Positions 9,335 through 17,941 of a stretch of DNA of 64,000 bases are shown here, piece after piece (position 1 is the stretch's first letter; every line of letters starts with the position of its first letter). The notes under the pieces are model-generated. The model had not been told where the DNA came from, ran no database searches, and saw nothing but the letters and a program-made list of their open reading frames with translations. Made by a program: the position numbers and the translations under genes. Origin of the DNA: CBDCWQ01 sp965223435 (GTDB lineage Bacteria > Myxococcota > Kuafuiibacteriia > Kuafuiibacteriales > Kuafuiibacteriaceae); the NCBI GenBank assembly GCA_965223435.1, contig CBDCWQ010000018.1:641196-705195 (forward strand). Reading direction: 5' to 3'.

Positions 9335-10810
9335 ATGCGAGATTCCACTTCTAAAACCGCCTCTATCCGAGTCCGTTGGGCCCGTTTGCGATTTGCGATC
9401 ATCGGCCCTCTTTTGGCGGCGCCGCCCAAGTCGGGTGCGCTCAAAAGCACCCTAAAAGCACTCTCTGAGAAAACGTGGCGTCATCCCGTGACCGGAGACC
9501 CAATTCAATTTGGGGTGTCGACCCTCGAGCGGTGGTTTTATCAGGCGCGCCGCGAAGCCAACGACCCGATCCAGGCATTGGCGCGAAAAATCCACAAAAA
9601 CGCGGGGCACCCCCCTTCCATCAATGAAGTCCTCCAAAAAGTGATGCACGACCAATATCGTGACCATCCAACCTGGAGCTACCAGCTTCACTACGACAAT
9701 TTCCTGGCCCTCGAAAAAAAGGACGCGTCGCTTGGTGTCCCGTCCTATCCCACGGTCCGCCGATACATGAAGGCTCAAGGCCTTCACAAACGAAAAAGAA
9801 CAAAAGGCAAAGGACGAAAGGAAAGTGAAGCGTTTGAAGCGCGCGAAAAGCGCAGCTTCGAAGTCTACTATGTACACGCCCTATGGCACAGTGACTTTCA
9901 CGAAGCCAAACGCAAAGTGCTGACGTCCGAAGGCGTCTGGGAAAAACCGGTCCTCTTTGGCATGCTGGATGACCGGTCTCGGCTTTGTTGTCATCTTCAA
10001 TGGTACACAGCGGAAAATGCGCAATGTTTCGTCCACGGCTTGTCACAGGCGTTTTTGAAAAGGGGGCTGCCTCGCAAGCTTTTAACAGACAACGGGAAAG
10101 CGATGTTGGCCAAGGAAGTCGAAGAGGGACTTTCGCGGCTCAGTGTTCTTCACGACACCACGCTACCGTATACCCCTGAACAGAACGCCAAGCAGGAAGT
10201 CTTTTGGGCCCAAATCGAGGGTCGACTCATGCCGATGCTCGAAAAGAAAAAGGCGCTCACCTTAGCCCTTTTGAATCGCGCCACCCAGGCCTGGGTCGAA
10301 CTGGAATACAATCGAAAAAAGCATTCAGAAATTGGCGAGGCGCCCACCGCGTGCCTCCTTCGAGAGAAAAGTGTGGGCCGTCCGCCCCCTGAATCGGAAC
10401 ATTTAAAACGCGTTTTCCGAATGGAGACCTTGAGAAAGCAGAGAACATCGGACGGAACCATCTCCGTAGAAGGTAAACGATTCGAGATCCCCACCCCCTA
10501 CCGTAGCTTGATGCGACCCACGATACGGTACGCGCGATGGGATCTATCTCACGTCGCATTGGTCGACCCGCGGACCGGACAATTTCTCACCCACCTCTTG
10601 CCGCTGGATAAACAGAAAAATGCAGACCGAAAACGACGCCTTCTGGGAGCACCCCATTCAGAAGAGCACCGCTCAGTCGAGGTTGAGAACTTGAAGGAAG
10701 ACTCCGACGGACACATCGCCCCGCATCTCAAACAACTCATGGAGGATTACGAACGAAGTGGTTTGCCGCCCGCTTACATCCCCCTTTTAGACAAGGAGAA
10801 CGAAACGTGA
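9335..10810 (+). CDS. DDE transposase with integrase core (outer transposon)
   Basis: The 491-residue product has an N-terminal HTH region, an rve-type catalytic core with candidate acidic residues in LWHSDFHE, LLTDNGKAM and PEQNAKQEVFWAQIE, and a C-terminal Mu-type beta segment. Family resemblance is to transposases that work with an AAA partner (TnsB/TniA/IstA type). It ends in TGA that overlaps the GTG of the ATPase gene (GTGA), so the two are translationally coupled. IS66 inserted just upstream and probably separated it from its original promoter or from gene 1. The frame is complete. Confidence 0.9.
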   Translation: MRDSTSKTASIRVRWARLRFAIIGPLLAAPPKSGALKSTLKALSEKTWRHPVTGDPIQFGVSTLERWFYQARREANDPIQALARKIHKNAGHPPSINEVLQKVMHDQYRDHPTWSYQLHYDNFLALEKKDASLGVPSYPTVRRYMKAQGLHKRKRTKGKGRKESEAFEAREKRSFEVYYVHALWHSDFHEAKRKVLTSEGVWEKPVLFGMLDDRSRLCCHLQWYTAENAQCFVHGLSQAFLKRGLPRKLLTDNGKAMLAKEVEEGLSRLSVLHDTTLPYTPEQNAKQEVFWAQIEGRLMPMLEKKKALTLALLNRATQAWVELEYNRKKHSEIGEAPTACLLREKSVGRPPPESEHLKRVFRMETLRKQRTSDGTISVEGKRFEIPTPYRSLMRPTIRYARWDLSHVALVDPRTGQFLTHLLPLDKQKNADRKRRLLGAPHSEEHRSVEVENLKEDSDGHIAPHLKQLMEDYERSGLPPAYIPLLDKENET

Positions 10811-11643
10811 ATCAAAAACTCTTATCTCTTTTTGGGCTTAAATTTTATCCTTTCCGGCCGGATGTGCCCATCGAGGCGCTTTACCCGGCGCCCGACCTGG
10901 ATGCTTTTTTTCGGCGGATTGAATTTACACTCACCGATGGCGGCTTTGCCATGGTCACCGGAGACCCCGGCACCGGAAAGTCTGTCGCCCTCAGGCAACT
11001 CAGTCACCGTCTCAAGCAAAGGCGAGATGTCATGGTTGGAACCGTTGATCATCCCCAAAGCCGGGTGAGCGATTTTTACCGGGAACTCGGCGACCTTTTC
11101 GGGGTGCCCTTAAAAAACAACAATCGGTGGGAAGGCTTCAAGGGCTTACGGGCCAAATGGAGTGAGCACATTGTGGCCTCCCTTCAAAGGCCTGTCTTGA
11201 TCATTGATGAAGCGCAAGAGGTCCTTTCCGCCGTCCTCAATGAGCTGCGTATTCTCTCCAGCAAAGAATTTGATTCTCGGTCTCTCCTCTGTGTCGTCTT
11301 CGCCGGGGATAGCCGATTCCCCGAAAGGCTTCGCCATCCGGATTTAAGGCCGCTCGAAAGTCGTATCCGCAGACGACTTTGCCTGGAGTATGCGCCACGA
11401 AAGGAATTGTCCGCTTGTTTGGATCACCTCGTGGATGTTGCGGGGAACCCTGCCCTGATGAGCTCGGAGCTCAAAACCACCCTCGCGGAACACGCGGCAG
11501 GAAATTATCGGATCATGATGAATCTCGCCGATGAACTTTTGGCCGTTGGCGCTGACCGGGAGCTCACCCAACTCGACGAAAAACTCTTCTTTGAGATATT
11601 TCAGCCCCCGCAAGCGAAAAAAGCTGCAAAGCAAAGGCGATAA
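10807..11643 (+). CDS. AAA ATPase, transposition partner (ExeA/TniB-like)
   Basis: The 278-residue protein begins at GTG. LFGLKFYPF at the N-terminus is typical of ExeA-type ATPases. Walker A is GDPGTGKSVALRQL (about residue 54) and Walker B is PVLIIDEAQEVL (about residue 130). The sensor/arginine region includes LRPLESRIRRRL. By analogy with TnsC, TniB and IstB it would select target DNA and activate the transposase. The start overlaps the end of the DDE gene by four bases. Confidence 0.9.
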   Translation: MNQKLLSLFGLKFYPFRPDVPIEALYPAPDLDAFFRRIEFTLTDGGFAMVTGDPGTGKSVALRQLSHRLKQRRDVMVGTVDHPQSRVSDFYRELGDLFGVPLKNNNRWEGFKGLRAKWSEHIVASLQRPVLIIDEAQEVLSAVLNELRILSSKEFDSRSLLCVVFAGDSRFPERLRHPDLRPLESRIRRRLCLEYAPRKELSACLDHLVDVAGNPALMSSELKTTLAEHAAGNYRIMMNLADELLAVGADRELTQLDEKLFFEIFQPPQAKKAAKQRR

Positions 11644-11676
11644 ACATCGTCCTGTGTCCGTTTGCCTTTCCTCAAA

Positions 11677-11778
11677 ACTCTGCCTCCCGGCTGGTCCGCC
11701 TAAAGCCGTACTTCTCCTAGGGGCTGACCCCCAACGGATATTTCTGAGATCATCAGCGGGCCAGCCGGGAGGCAGAGT
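11677..11778. repeat. Imperfect inverted repeat with 62-nt loop downstream of the ATPase gene
   Basis: ACTCTGCCTCCCGGCTGGTC at 11677-11696 pairs with GGCCAGCCGGGAGGCAGAGT at 11759-11778 at 19 of 20 positions. It lies inside the transposon between the last gene and the right end. It could be a structured terminator, a remnant of another short element or a cis site for transposition; nothing in the sequence decides. Confidence 0.65.
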
Positions 11779-11840
11779 CGCCAAGCGCCCTCAGCATCGA
11801 AATGGACTCGCGCGTGCATGCGCGCGGCTGTTGCTGCGGC

Positions 11841-11861
11841 CCTCAAAATTCGTGATCAGAA
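11841..11861. repeat. Right inverted end of outer transposon
   Basis: CCTCAAAATTCGTGATCAGA plus A is the inverted counterpart of 3426-3446 (20 of 21). A second related motif, CATCAATTTTCGTGAC, follows directly at 11865-11880, giving two similar sites as in Tn7-like ends. Confidence 0.7.
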
Positions 11862-12121
11862 CACCATCAATTTTCGTGACCGTGCTTAAATGAGTGGAAG
11901 GTCTAGGGATGAGTATTCATCGAGTCTAAGCGTTTCGACGGATCTCATTGTACACCGATTGGGTTGTGGTGCCCTTCTGGTCGGGTCCCTGCTCTAGGGC
12001 ACATTTCATAGCTCCTTGGGCTCAGATGAATCAGTGATGGTGAGCGGCAACAAACTGTCGCGCAAGATTTGTAGATACAGTTGTGCATGAGGCGCGGCTA
12101 AATCCCGTGAAGTGGTTCGTT
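11862..12121. other. Intergenic region between transposon and lipoprotein pseudogene
   Basis: No gene is supported. The outermost transposon sequence and the original promoter of the gene at 12122 should lie here; neither is clearly recognisable. Confidence 0.4.
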
Positions 12122-15100
12122 ATGAATAGGAATTTCCGTCTCTATTGTTCGCAAACCGTTGCTTGTTGGCTGTCAGTCTTGGCTCTCGCCAGTTCGTGTT
12201 CAGGGCCTGGTTCTTCCGAGGAGGACGCACTTCCGGTCACGTTTCGTGTTCGCGGGAGCGTACAGAAAGGGCCCTTTGTTGCGGGCTCGGTGGTTCGTGT
12301 CGTTTATTTGAGGGCCGAAAGCGAGGCCTCTCCTGAGGCCTTTGAAACGGTGACAACCAGCGAAGTGGGGGATTTCTCACTCGAACTGCCGGCCTCGGGA
12401 ACATTGTTGTTAACCGCAACGGGACGCTTCTATGACGAGACGCTGGGCCGTCTGTCCGATGGGCCCATAACCCTTCGCGCGTACCGAGAGCTGTCAGAGA
12501 CGGAGACGTCGGTGCATGTGAACGTCGTCACCGACCTGACCTTCGACCGCGTTTCGCGCCTGACCTCGAAGGGGTTGGGCTTCGCAGCGGCCACAAGGCA
12601 GGCCGAACGCGAACTTGTTCATGCTCTCGGACTGGGGGGCCAGGACTTCGTGCCTCGCGTCCTTGGGACCCAAATGAATATTCTCGGCGGGCCCACTGAA
12701 GAGAACGCCTATCTCCTGGCCTTGGACGCGGTGTTGACCAAGGCTGCAGCGCTTCGAAACGCTTCGGGAAACGAAGCACTTCAGGGGATGATGAGGGACA
12801 TCGCAGCCGACTTGAGTGACGATAGTGCACTGGATGACAAATGGAAAACAGAGCTCAAGAACGCGGCGGGTCAGGTCGATGCCCACCAGGTGACCCCAGA
12901 TCTGGCCGCCTATCTGAAGCGTTTGGGGGTGTCGGTGGGTCTACCGCATTTGGACCACGTGTTGAATCCAAACCGTGGCCACGCAAAGACCGAGACTCAC
13001 GGCTGCCTGCTTTCCTACATTGACCCTAAGCTATGTGAACAGGCCACTGCGAATGGGAAGACCCTGGATTCCGACGTTGCCCAGCAGCTTCGTGCCTTTG
13101 ACAAGAAGGTTTTGACGCAACTGCAGGCCTTTGAAAAGGAGATCGAACCCTATCCACAGGCCGATGCGCTCCAAGTCGATGTATGGGGCCCCTATCCAAG
13201 AGGCGTGGCGTTCATCGCAGATCCGGACGCCTACCAGGTGCGGGTCATCTCAACCACGGATGTCGACTACCCGGTTTTATTTCCGTACACCTGTCGTGAT
13301 GACGTCATACGTCATTGGCGCTCAGTTCCAGTCAATCTCACAAACATGATGTTCGTGGCCACAGAGTTGGTCGTTGGCCGAAGCTTCTTCGGAAAGAAGA
13401 AAACGCGGCTTCAATATCAAGGCGTCGTCACCCTGGACCTCCCCGACGGTCGCCGCCTTGATCACCGTCAATACAAAGTCGTCATCTTTACGCACCGGGG
13501 GTGCGGTGGAACGTTTGGTGGCCGAAGCGCCCGTCAATGCGGACGGAAGTTATCGAGCGCTGCCCGCACTCCCTACTCTTGCTGGGCTTAGAGCCGGGCT
13601 CATGAAGATATCCAATGACCAGGTGGTGGCTTCAACCCACCGAACCGTCAACAGAATCAATGCACCGGTGTGGACTTCGCGGGGGCAATGGATGGCGCCT
13701 CGGGTGGTTGTGGGCAAAAAGACCTTTGAGTTGGTGGACAAGGCGACCGGTGAAGTCGTGGATGCGGTTTCTGAGGGCTCCAACCTCCTGGTCTCTTACC
13801 GGGTGCCGTACTCGGACGGACTTTACCGCTATCTTTCTCACCGTACCTTTACCTACGACCAAGCCGTGGCCAGCATTGTGGCCGTCAATAGTCTCGACGA
13901 ACCTACGGCCACTCGGTGGATTCGAGGGCTTCTGTCTACGGTCAGTCAAGACGGTCAGATCCCTTTTTCCGTCAACCAAAAATCGGGGTCGGCCATCGAT
14001 CCCTATTATCGAGTTGGGGCAGAGATGTGGGGGTTTTATGCGTTCGGATGGTATCTTCAAGAATATCCAGATAATGCCATTCACCCCGCGTCGAAGAGGC
14101 GCTCACGCGTGGTCTCGATCGTTTGATTGAACTTTATCTGAAATCCCAAGGCAAAAACAGAGAGCCTGGCAAGACCAAATCAACAACAGTTCCCTCTTCT
14201 CTCTCTCAGGCCTCCACCAGCACAACGTCCCAGGTGCTTTCCTATCTTCTGACCTCGACGTCGACCCGCGGCCTTGATGCGCCAGCGCTCTTTACCGGCG
14301 GGCAGGGTTGGTATGCCGGAGAATGCGGTGATTCGATTGCGTATGGCTTGCCTACGCCGAGCGCACCGATGACATCGTCGATCCCTATATCCGTGTGGAG
14401 CACGCTGGCCTTCACTACGACATTCCACGGGAAGGCTCGCCCGTCGAAAAAGAGCAGCTTTCAAATATTTGTCGGGGTGGTCTCTATTGCCGCTTCAGCA
14501 GAGAACCCGTCAGCACATCTTCGCTGGAATTGTCAGTCGACATGTACTGGGCCCGGTCACGATGGCGGACCTCAAAAACAACGCCTCTCTGATTGTCAAC
14601 AGCGCTTACAACCAGAATGTGGTTCAGCTTTTCGACAAAGTTCGAGAACACCTGGACTGTGAAGTGTTGGGAGCGAAGTCCAGTCGCAGAAGATCTTAGG
14701 CGAGAAATTCTCATTTTCGGGGAAAAAGCCCGCCCCGATGGAATCGACGCCACACTCATGACTGAAGTTAGGAGCCCCCAACTCTTACCTTACATCGGCG
14801 GAGTCATCTTCGCTCGTAGGCTCCAGGTTCTTGCAACCTACTACGGAGGCCGATTACTCGATACGCTTCAGAAGGCCTGGTTCAAGAGGCGGTCCCTTTA
14901 TCTACTTAGGTCTGGTGCCAAGCGCATTGGTACTGGGGACGTAGTGCGCGTATATCGTAGACCTGGAAGCAACTACGTTATCAAGGAATTCAGAAAGGAA
15001 GGAGGCTTTGTGCGCTTTCGCCGAAATGGAATCCGACTCTCCAATGCCGAGGAAAGGCAACTCGCGGCTGAAATAGCGGAGCAAACGCGTATCCTTCGAA

Positions 15101-15390
15101 GAGAACTGGGTGACATCATCCCCAATACGAGAGCGCACAATGGCCGTCTGGTGCAAAGACACGTTGGGGAAGGACTATTTATTGGTGATCTCAGGCTGAT
15201 TTCTCGAGGGGCCTGGGAGAAGGGGCGCGATCAAATTGAGAACGTCAATACCAAGATTGGCCGAACTTTGAAGCGTATCGGCAACAACAAAGTCGACAAC
15301 AATTGGCCCAACTACTTTTTCGACGGCGAGGGCAATTTAACGGCCATCCCTGATCCGATAAAGCCGGGAGAAGATTGGTTCAGAAAATAG
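12122..15390 (+). pseudogene. Large lipoprotein with alpha/alpha-toroid and kinase-like C-terminus, broken by frameshifts
   Basis: The gene opens with a lipoprotein signal ending in LALASSC (cysteine about 23), then a Pro/Glu-rich beta region. The coherent reading then changes frame repeatedly. ORF 12122-13591 passes to a second frame near 13500 (up to 14126, including YDQAVASIVAV and GAEMWGFYAFGWYL, toroid-like). It then passes through 14123-14350, 14350-14500 (DDIVDPYIRVEHAGLHYD), 14500-14680 (MADLKNNASLIVNSAYNQN) and finally the frame ending at 15390. The last 150 residues resemble a phosphotransferase/kinase-like fold (YVIKEFRKE, then DNNWPNYFFDGEGNLTAI). About 1090 codons in total. A lipoprotein effector or toxin that has decayed is the best guess; sequencing error in so many places seems less likely. 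Related in style to the two giants downstream. Confidence 0.65.
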
Positions 15391-15984
15391 CGCCTACAAG
15401 AACGTTTTTTCGAAAGAGTTCTGGGGCCGGCAGGCCCCTCGGACCTTCAGGCTTTATTTGAGCGTCTCGCATAACGGACGGCTCGGCGATTCGCCCGGAA
15501 GCCTCGCGGACGACCGAGGGCTGAAGCTGGAAACGGAGTCAGGGTAATAAAGAGTGCCTGTCCCCTTTCCCCTCCTCTTGGACTGGTGTTTGTCAAGATT
15601 GCGACATGTCCCAATGAGCCTCCTCGTTTCTCCGGAACACCATGAGGGTACGCGTATTGCGCAAGAAAGATCAGTTCCGGTGGGTCGATGTGCTCCAAAC
15701 AATGACAACGCGCACATCCAGTTGGGGTTTGGAGGGCCTAACTCGAATACCCTTGCGGTCGGTCCTGGGGGGCGTTGTTTTGTCGAGCGTTCACCAGGGG
15801 ATAAGACGGACAGCGAACCTTGGCGTCCAACGTTTGGGGGGCGTTTTTGGGGGGGCTTTGCGGGGAAATAGCCTTTTCCCCGTAGTCAAAGATGGCTTTT
15901 CAGGTGCATTGTAGGAAGCCGTGTCCAAACCACGCCACAGGAAAAACGATCTTGGGTACACTCCGGCGACGCACTTCGGTAAGT
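15391..15984. other. Intergenic region with hairpin and REP-type motif
   Basis: No gene is supported. It contains a GGGGCC-GGCA-GGCCCC hairpin (15423-15438) just after the pseudogene and AGGGTAATAAAGAGTGCCTG plus TCCCC (15541-15565), the same type of motif as at 2610-2685. Open frames here lack any family signature. Confidence 0.5.
15423..15438 (+). terminator. GC hairpin after the lipoprotein pseudogene
   Basis: GGGGCC and GGCCCC pair around a GGCA loop, 33 bp after the stop at 15390. No run of T follows directly, so intrinsic termination is uncertain. Confidence 0.4.
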
Positions 15985-17541
15985 ATGCGTAGGATGCCTC
16001 AGGAACCTCGAAGCATGGGTATCGCAGAGCTCGCTCGGAGGGCTGCGACTTCAAAGGAGACCATTCACTTTTACGTGCGTGAGGGGCTCTTGCGAAAGCC
16101 TAAAAAGTGTAGCCAGAGCGACGGCGTTTACGACGAAGGTCATTTGGAGCAGCTGAAACTTATCAAGCGTTTGCGCACCGAAAGTTACCTGCCTCTTCAT
16201 GCCATCAAGCGTGTGCTTCAAGAGGGTCACCTTGGGGTCTCCGTCCATCAGCTCGATTTGGCGGCGGATCTACTCGGGTACAGCGGCAAAGAGGTCGGGT
16301 CTCTTTCAAGAAAAGAGGTCGCACAGCGGACTCAGCTGCCCGAAGAACGCATTTCCCGCTACGAGGAGGCGGGCATCCTGAGGCCGGTTCGGGTAGGGCG
16401 CAGAAGCCGGTTCGGGTTTGAGGACCTTCGGGTTGCGCGGATCATTCGAAGGGCGGAGCTCGAGTCTGGTCCCGAAGGACAAGACTTGGTGCTCGAGCGG
16501 TTTCGTATCGTAGAAAAGCACGTTTCGGAGTTGGTTCAGGCCGAGTTGTCTCATTTCTTTGATCGGGTTCTTAGCGCGGGAAAACCAGGTCAGGCACTTG
16601 AGATGCTGCAGGGCGGGAGAGGAACGGTCGGAAGTTACCTGGCCGTTTCGCGAACGCGTCGGCTTCGAGAGGAAGTGGAAGCGATGCTTCCGGCCATCGA
16701 GAGCACAATAGCAGACCTGGCGACGCCCGTCTTTGTCCAGTTGGAGCCGGAAATTCGAGCACAACTCGGCGAGCTGGAAGACCGAAAAGCTTTGGAGCAG
16801 GAATGGCGCAGTGACCCTGATAATTTGACCGTGGCACGGCGGTTTTTGGAGCATCTTGTGGCCATGGGTGATGCGCTGGCCGCATCCGAATGGTACGAAC
16901 GCGCCCTCGACGGGATCCGAAGCGATTTCAAGGTTCGGGTGTTATACGCTGAGGCCCTTCTCTTGGGCGATCGCCATGACGAAGCTCTACGTTTGATTCG
17001 CCGCCTGCGCGATGAGCAAGAAAAGTCGAGCAGCGATCTCGAAGTTCTTTGGGGAGCAGCCTTGATCATTCACGTGCGAGATCACTTCTCACGAATTGAA
17101 TCGAGCGCCGAACTCATCGGCTACCTTGCACGTGCCTTTGCGGCCTTCGACCACGTCCGAAGTGAACAGACAGATGATGAAGTCGCCCGAGCGCGCATCT
17201 TGCTTTGGAGCGGTCGTATTTTTCTCATGCTCCCAGAGTTTTTGGGCGCCAACCAGCAGGGCATCAAAGATCTGGTGAGCTGTCTTCGGGAGATCGACAG
17301 TTTTCGCGCCCGGCTTCGGTCTCTCAAGGCGACTAAAAGCACAGCGCCCTACAGCACCGATGTCTCCAAAGCCTGCATCCCCACCGCTGGGGTCCTGGAG
17401 CGCATCGAACTCAACGCCCTCACGTTCCTCAGCCAAGGTGCGGAAACTTCCGAGGAACGCACCAAGTACGCCGCCCGCGTCGACGCCCTCAAGACCCGGG
17501 CCACGGTCACTTCGTCTCTGCGCAACCGTGTCTTGCGCTAG
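15985..17541 (+). CDS. MerR-type transcriptional regulator with two HTH domains and helical repeats
   Basis: About 518 residues from the ATG at 15985; the ATG at 16015 (MGIAELARRA) is an alternative, and the open frame extends back to 15892. The first MerR HTH covers roughly residues 10-80 (IAELARRAATSKETIHFYVREGLL). A second, LSRKEVAQRTQLPEERISRYEEAGIL, follows around residues 105-170. The C-terminal 300 residues form TPR-like helices (AASEWYERALDGI). Two MerR heads in one chain are unusual. It lies 400 bp upstream of the first giant gene in the same direction, making it a candidate regulator of the locus (inference). No effector site is recognised. Confidence 0.8.
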   Translation: MRRMPQEPRSMGIAELARRAATSKETIHFYVREGLLRKPKKCSQSDGVYDEGHLEQLKLIKRLRTESYLPLHAIKRVLQEGHLGVSVHQLDLAADLLGYSGKEVGSLSRKEVAQRTQLPEERISRYEEAGILRPVRVGRRSRFGFEDLRVARIIRRAELESGPEGQDLVLERFRIVEKHVSELVQAELSHFFDRVLSAGKPGQALEMLQGGRGTVGSYLAVSRTRRLREEVEAMLPAIESTIADLATPVFVQLEPEIRAQLGELEDRKALEQEWRSDPDNLTVARRFLEHLVAMGDALAASEWYERALDGIRSDFKVRVLYAEALLLGDRHDEALRLIRRLRDEQEKSSSDLEVLWGAALIIHVRDHFSRIESSAELIGYLARAFAAFDHVRSEQTDDEVARARILLWSGRIFLMLPEFLGANQQGIKDLVSCLREIDSFRARLRSLKATKSTAPYSTDVSKACIPTAGVLERIELNALTFLSQGAETSEERTKYAARVDALKTRATVTSSLRNRVLR

Positions 17542-17941
17542 CGCACCCGCGTTCTCGCCCTGAGAAGGTTGGTAAGGCATTGCGATGACCGGCTGGCCCG
17601 AGGGGCTCATTTGTTCAGTCTTTTTTGTGTTTTAGAGGGAGCGCTTTCTCTGGCGTGGGGTGGTCTTGTCAGCGAGGTTGCCCTTCCGGGCTGGCGCGAG
17701 GGTGCTGGGCGCGTGTTTTGCGGTCCAAAGGGCGACGTTTTTCGCCATTCTGGCGCACGGTTTGGCTTGTGCGCGGTTGCGGCGGTTCACCTCTGGCCCT
17801 TAGGTTGCGGAAGTTTCGAGAAAAAGTGCGTTGACACATGGCCTTGGAACGGGTTGCGTGTGCCGCGATATGGCTTCCAAGTCAATTGGGGCTGCGGTCG
17901 TAGCGCTTGCACGCTTGTAAAGTGACTGAATGGGGGATCTG
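17542..17941 (+). promoter_or_regulatory. Leader region of the first giant gene
   Basis: A 400-bp stretch without a credible gene. A TTGACA at 17831-17836 could be a -35 box, but the sequence 17 bp downstream (TTGCGT) is a poor -10, so no promoter is claimed. GGGGG at 17932-17936 sits five bases before the ATG at 17942 and serves as a plausible ribosome site. Confidence 0.3.

Larger units (their letters stand above)
3426..11861 (+). mobile_element. Three-gene DDE/AAA transposon, interrupted by an IS66 element
   Basis: The unit is bounded by 21-bp inverted repeats and has three plus-strand genes: a zinc-ribbon protein (3532-4110), a DDE transposase (9335-10810) and an AAA ATPase (10807-11643). 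The DDE plus ATPase pairing is that of Tn7/Tn5053/Mu-type or IS21-type transposition systems. The intergenic space between genes 1 and 2 is split by an IS66 element with a clean 8-bp duplication, so before that insertion the element was about 3.3 kb. Exact termini and family name cannot be settled by eye. Confidence 0.7.

Noticed and set aside
17831..17860. Sigma-70 promoter (TTGACA) for the giant gene
   Set aside because: The position 17 bp downstream does not resemble TATAAT, so the match to TTGACA alone is not sufficient.
17569..17925. 118-codon gene upstream of the giant gene
   Set aside because: No ribosome site, no family similarity and composition like non-coding DNA.
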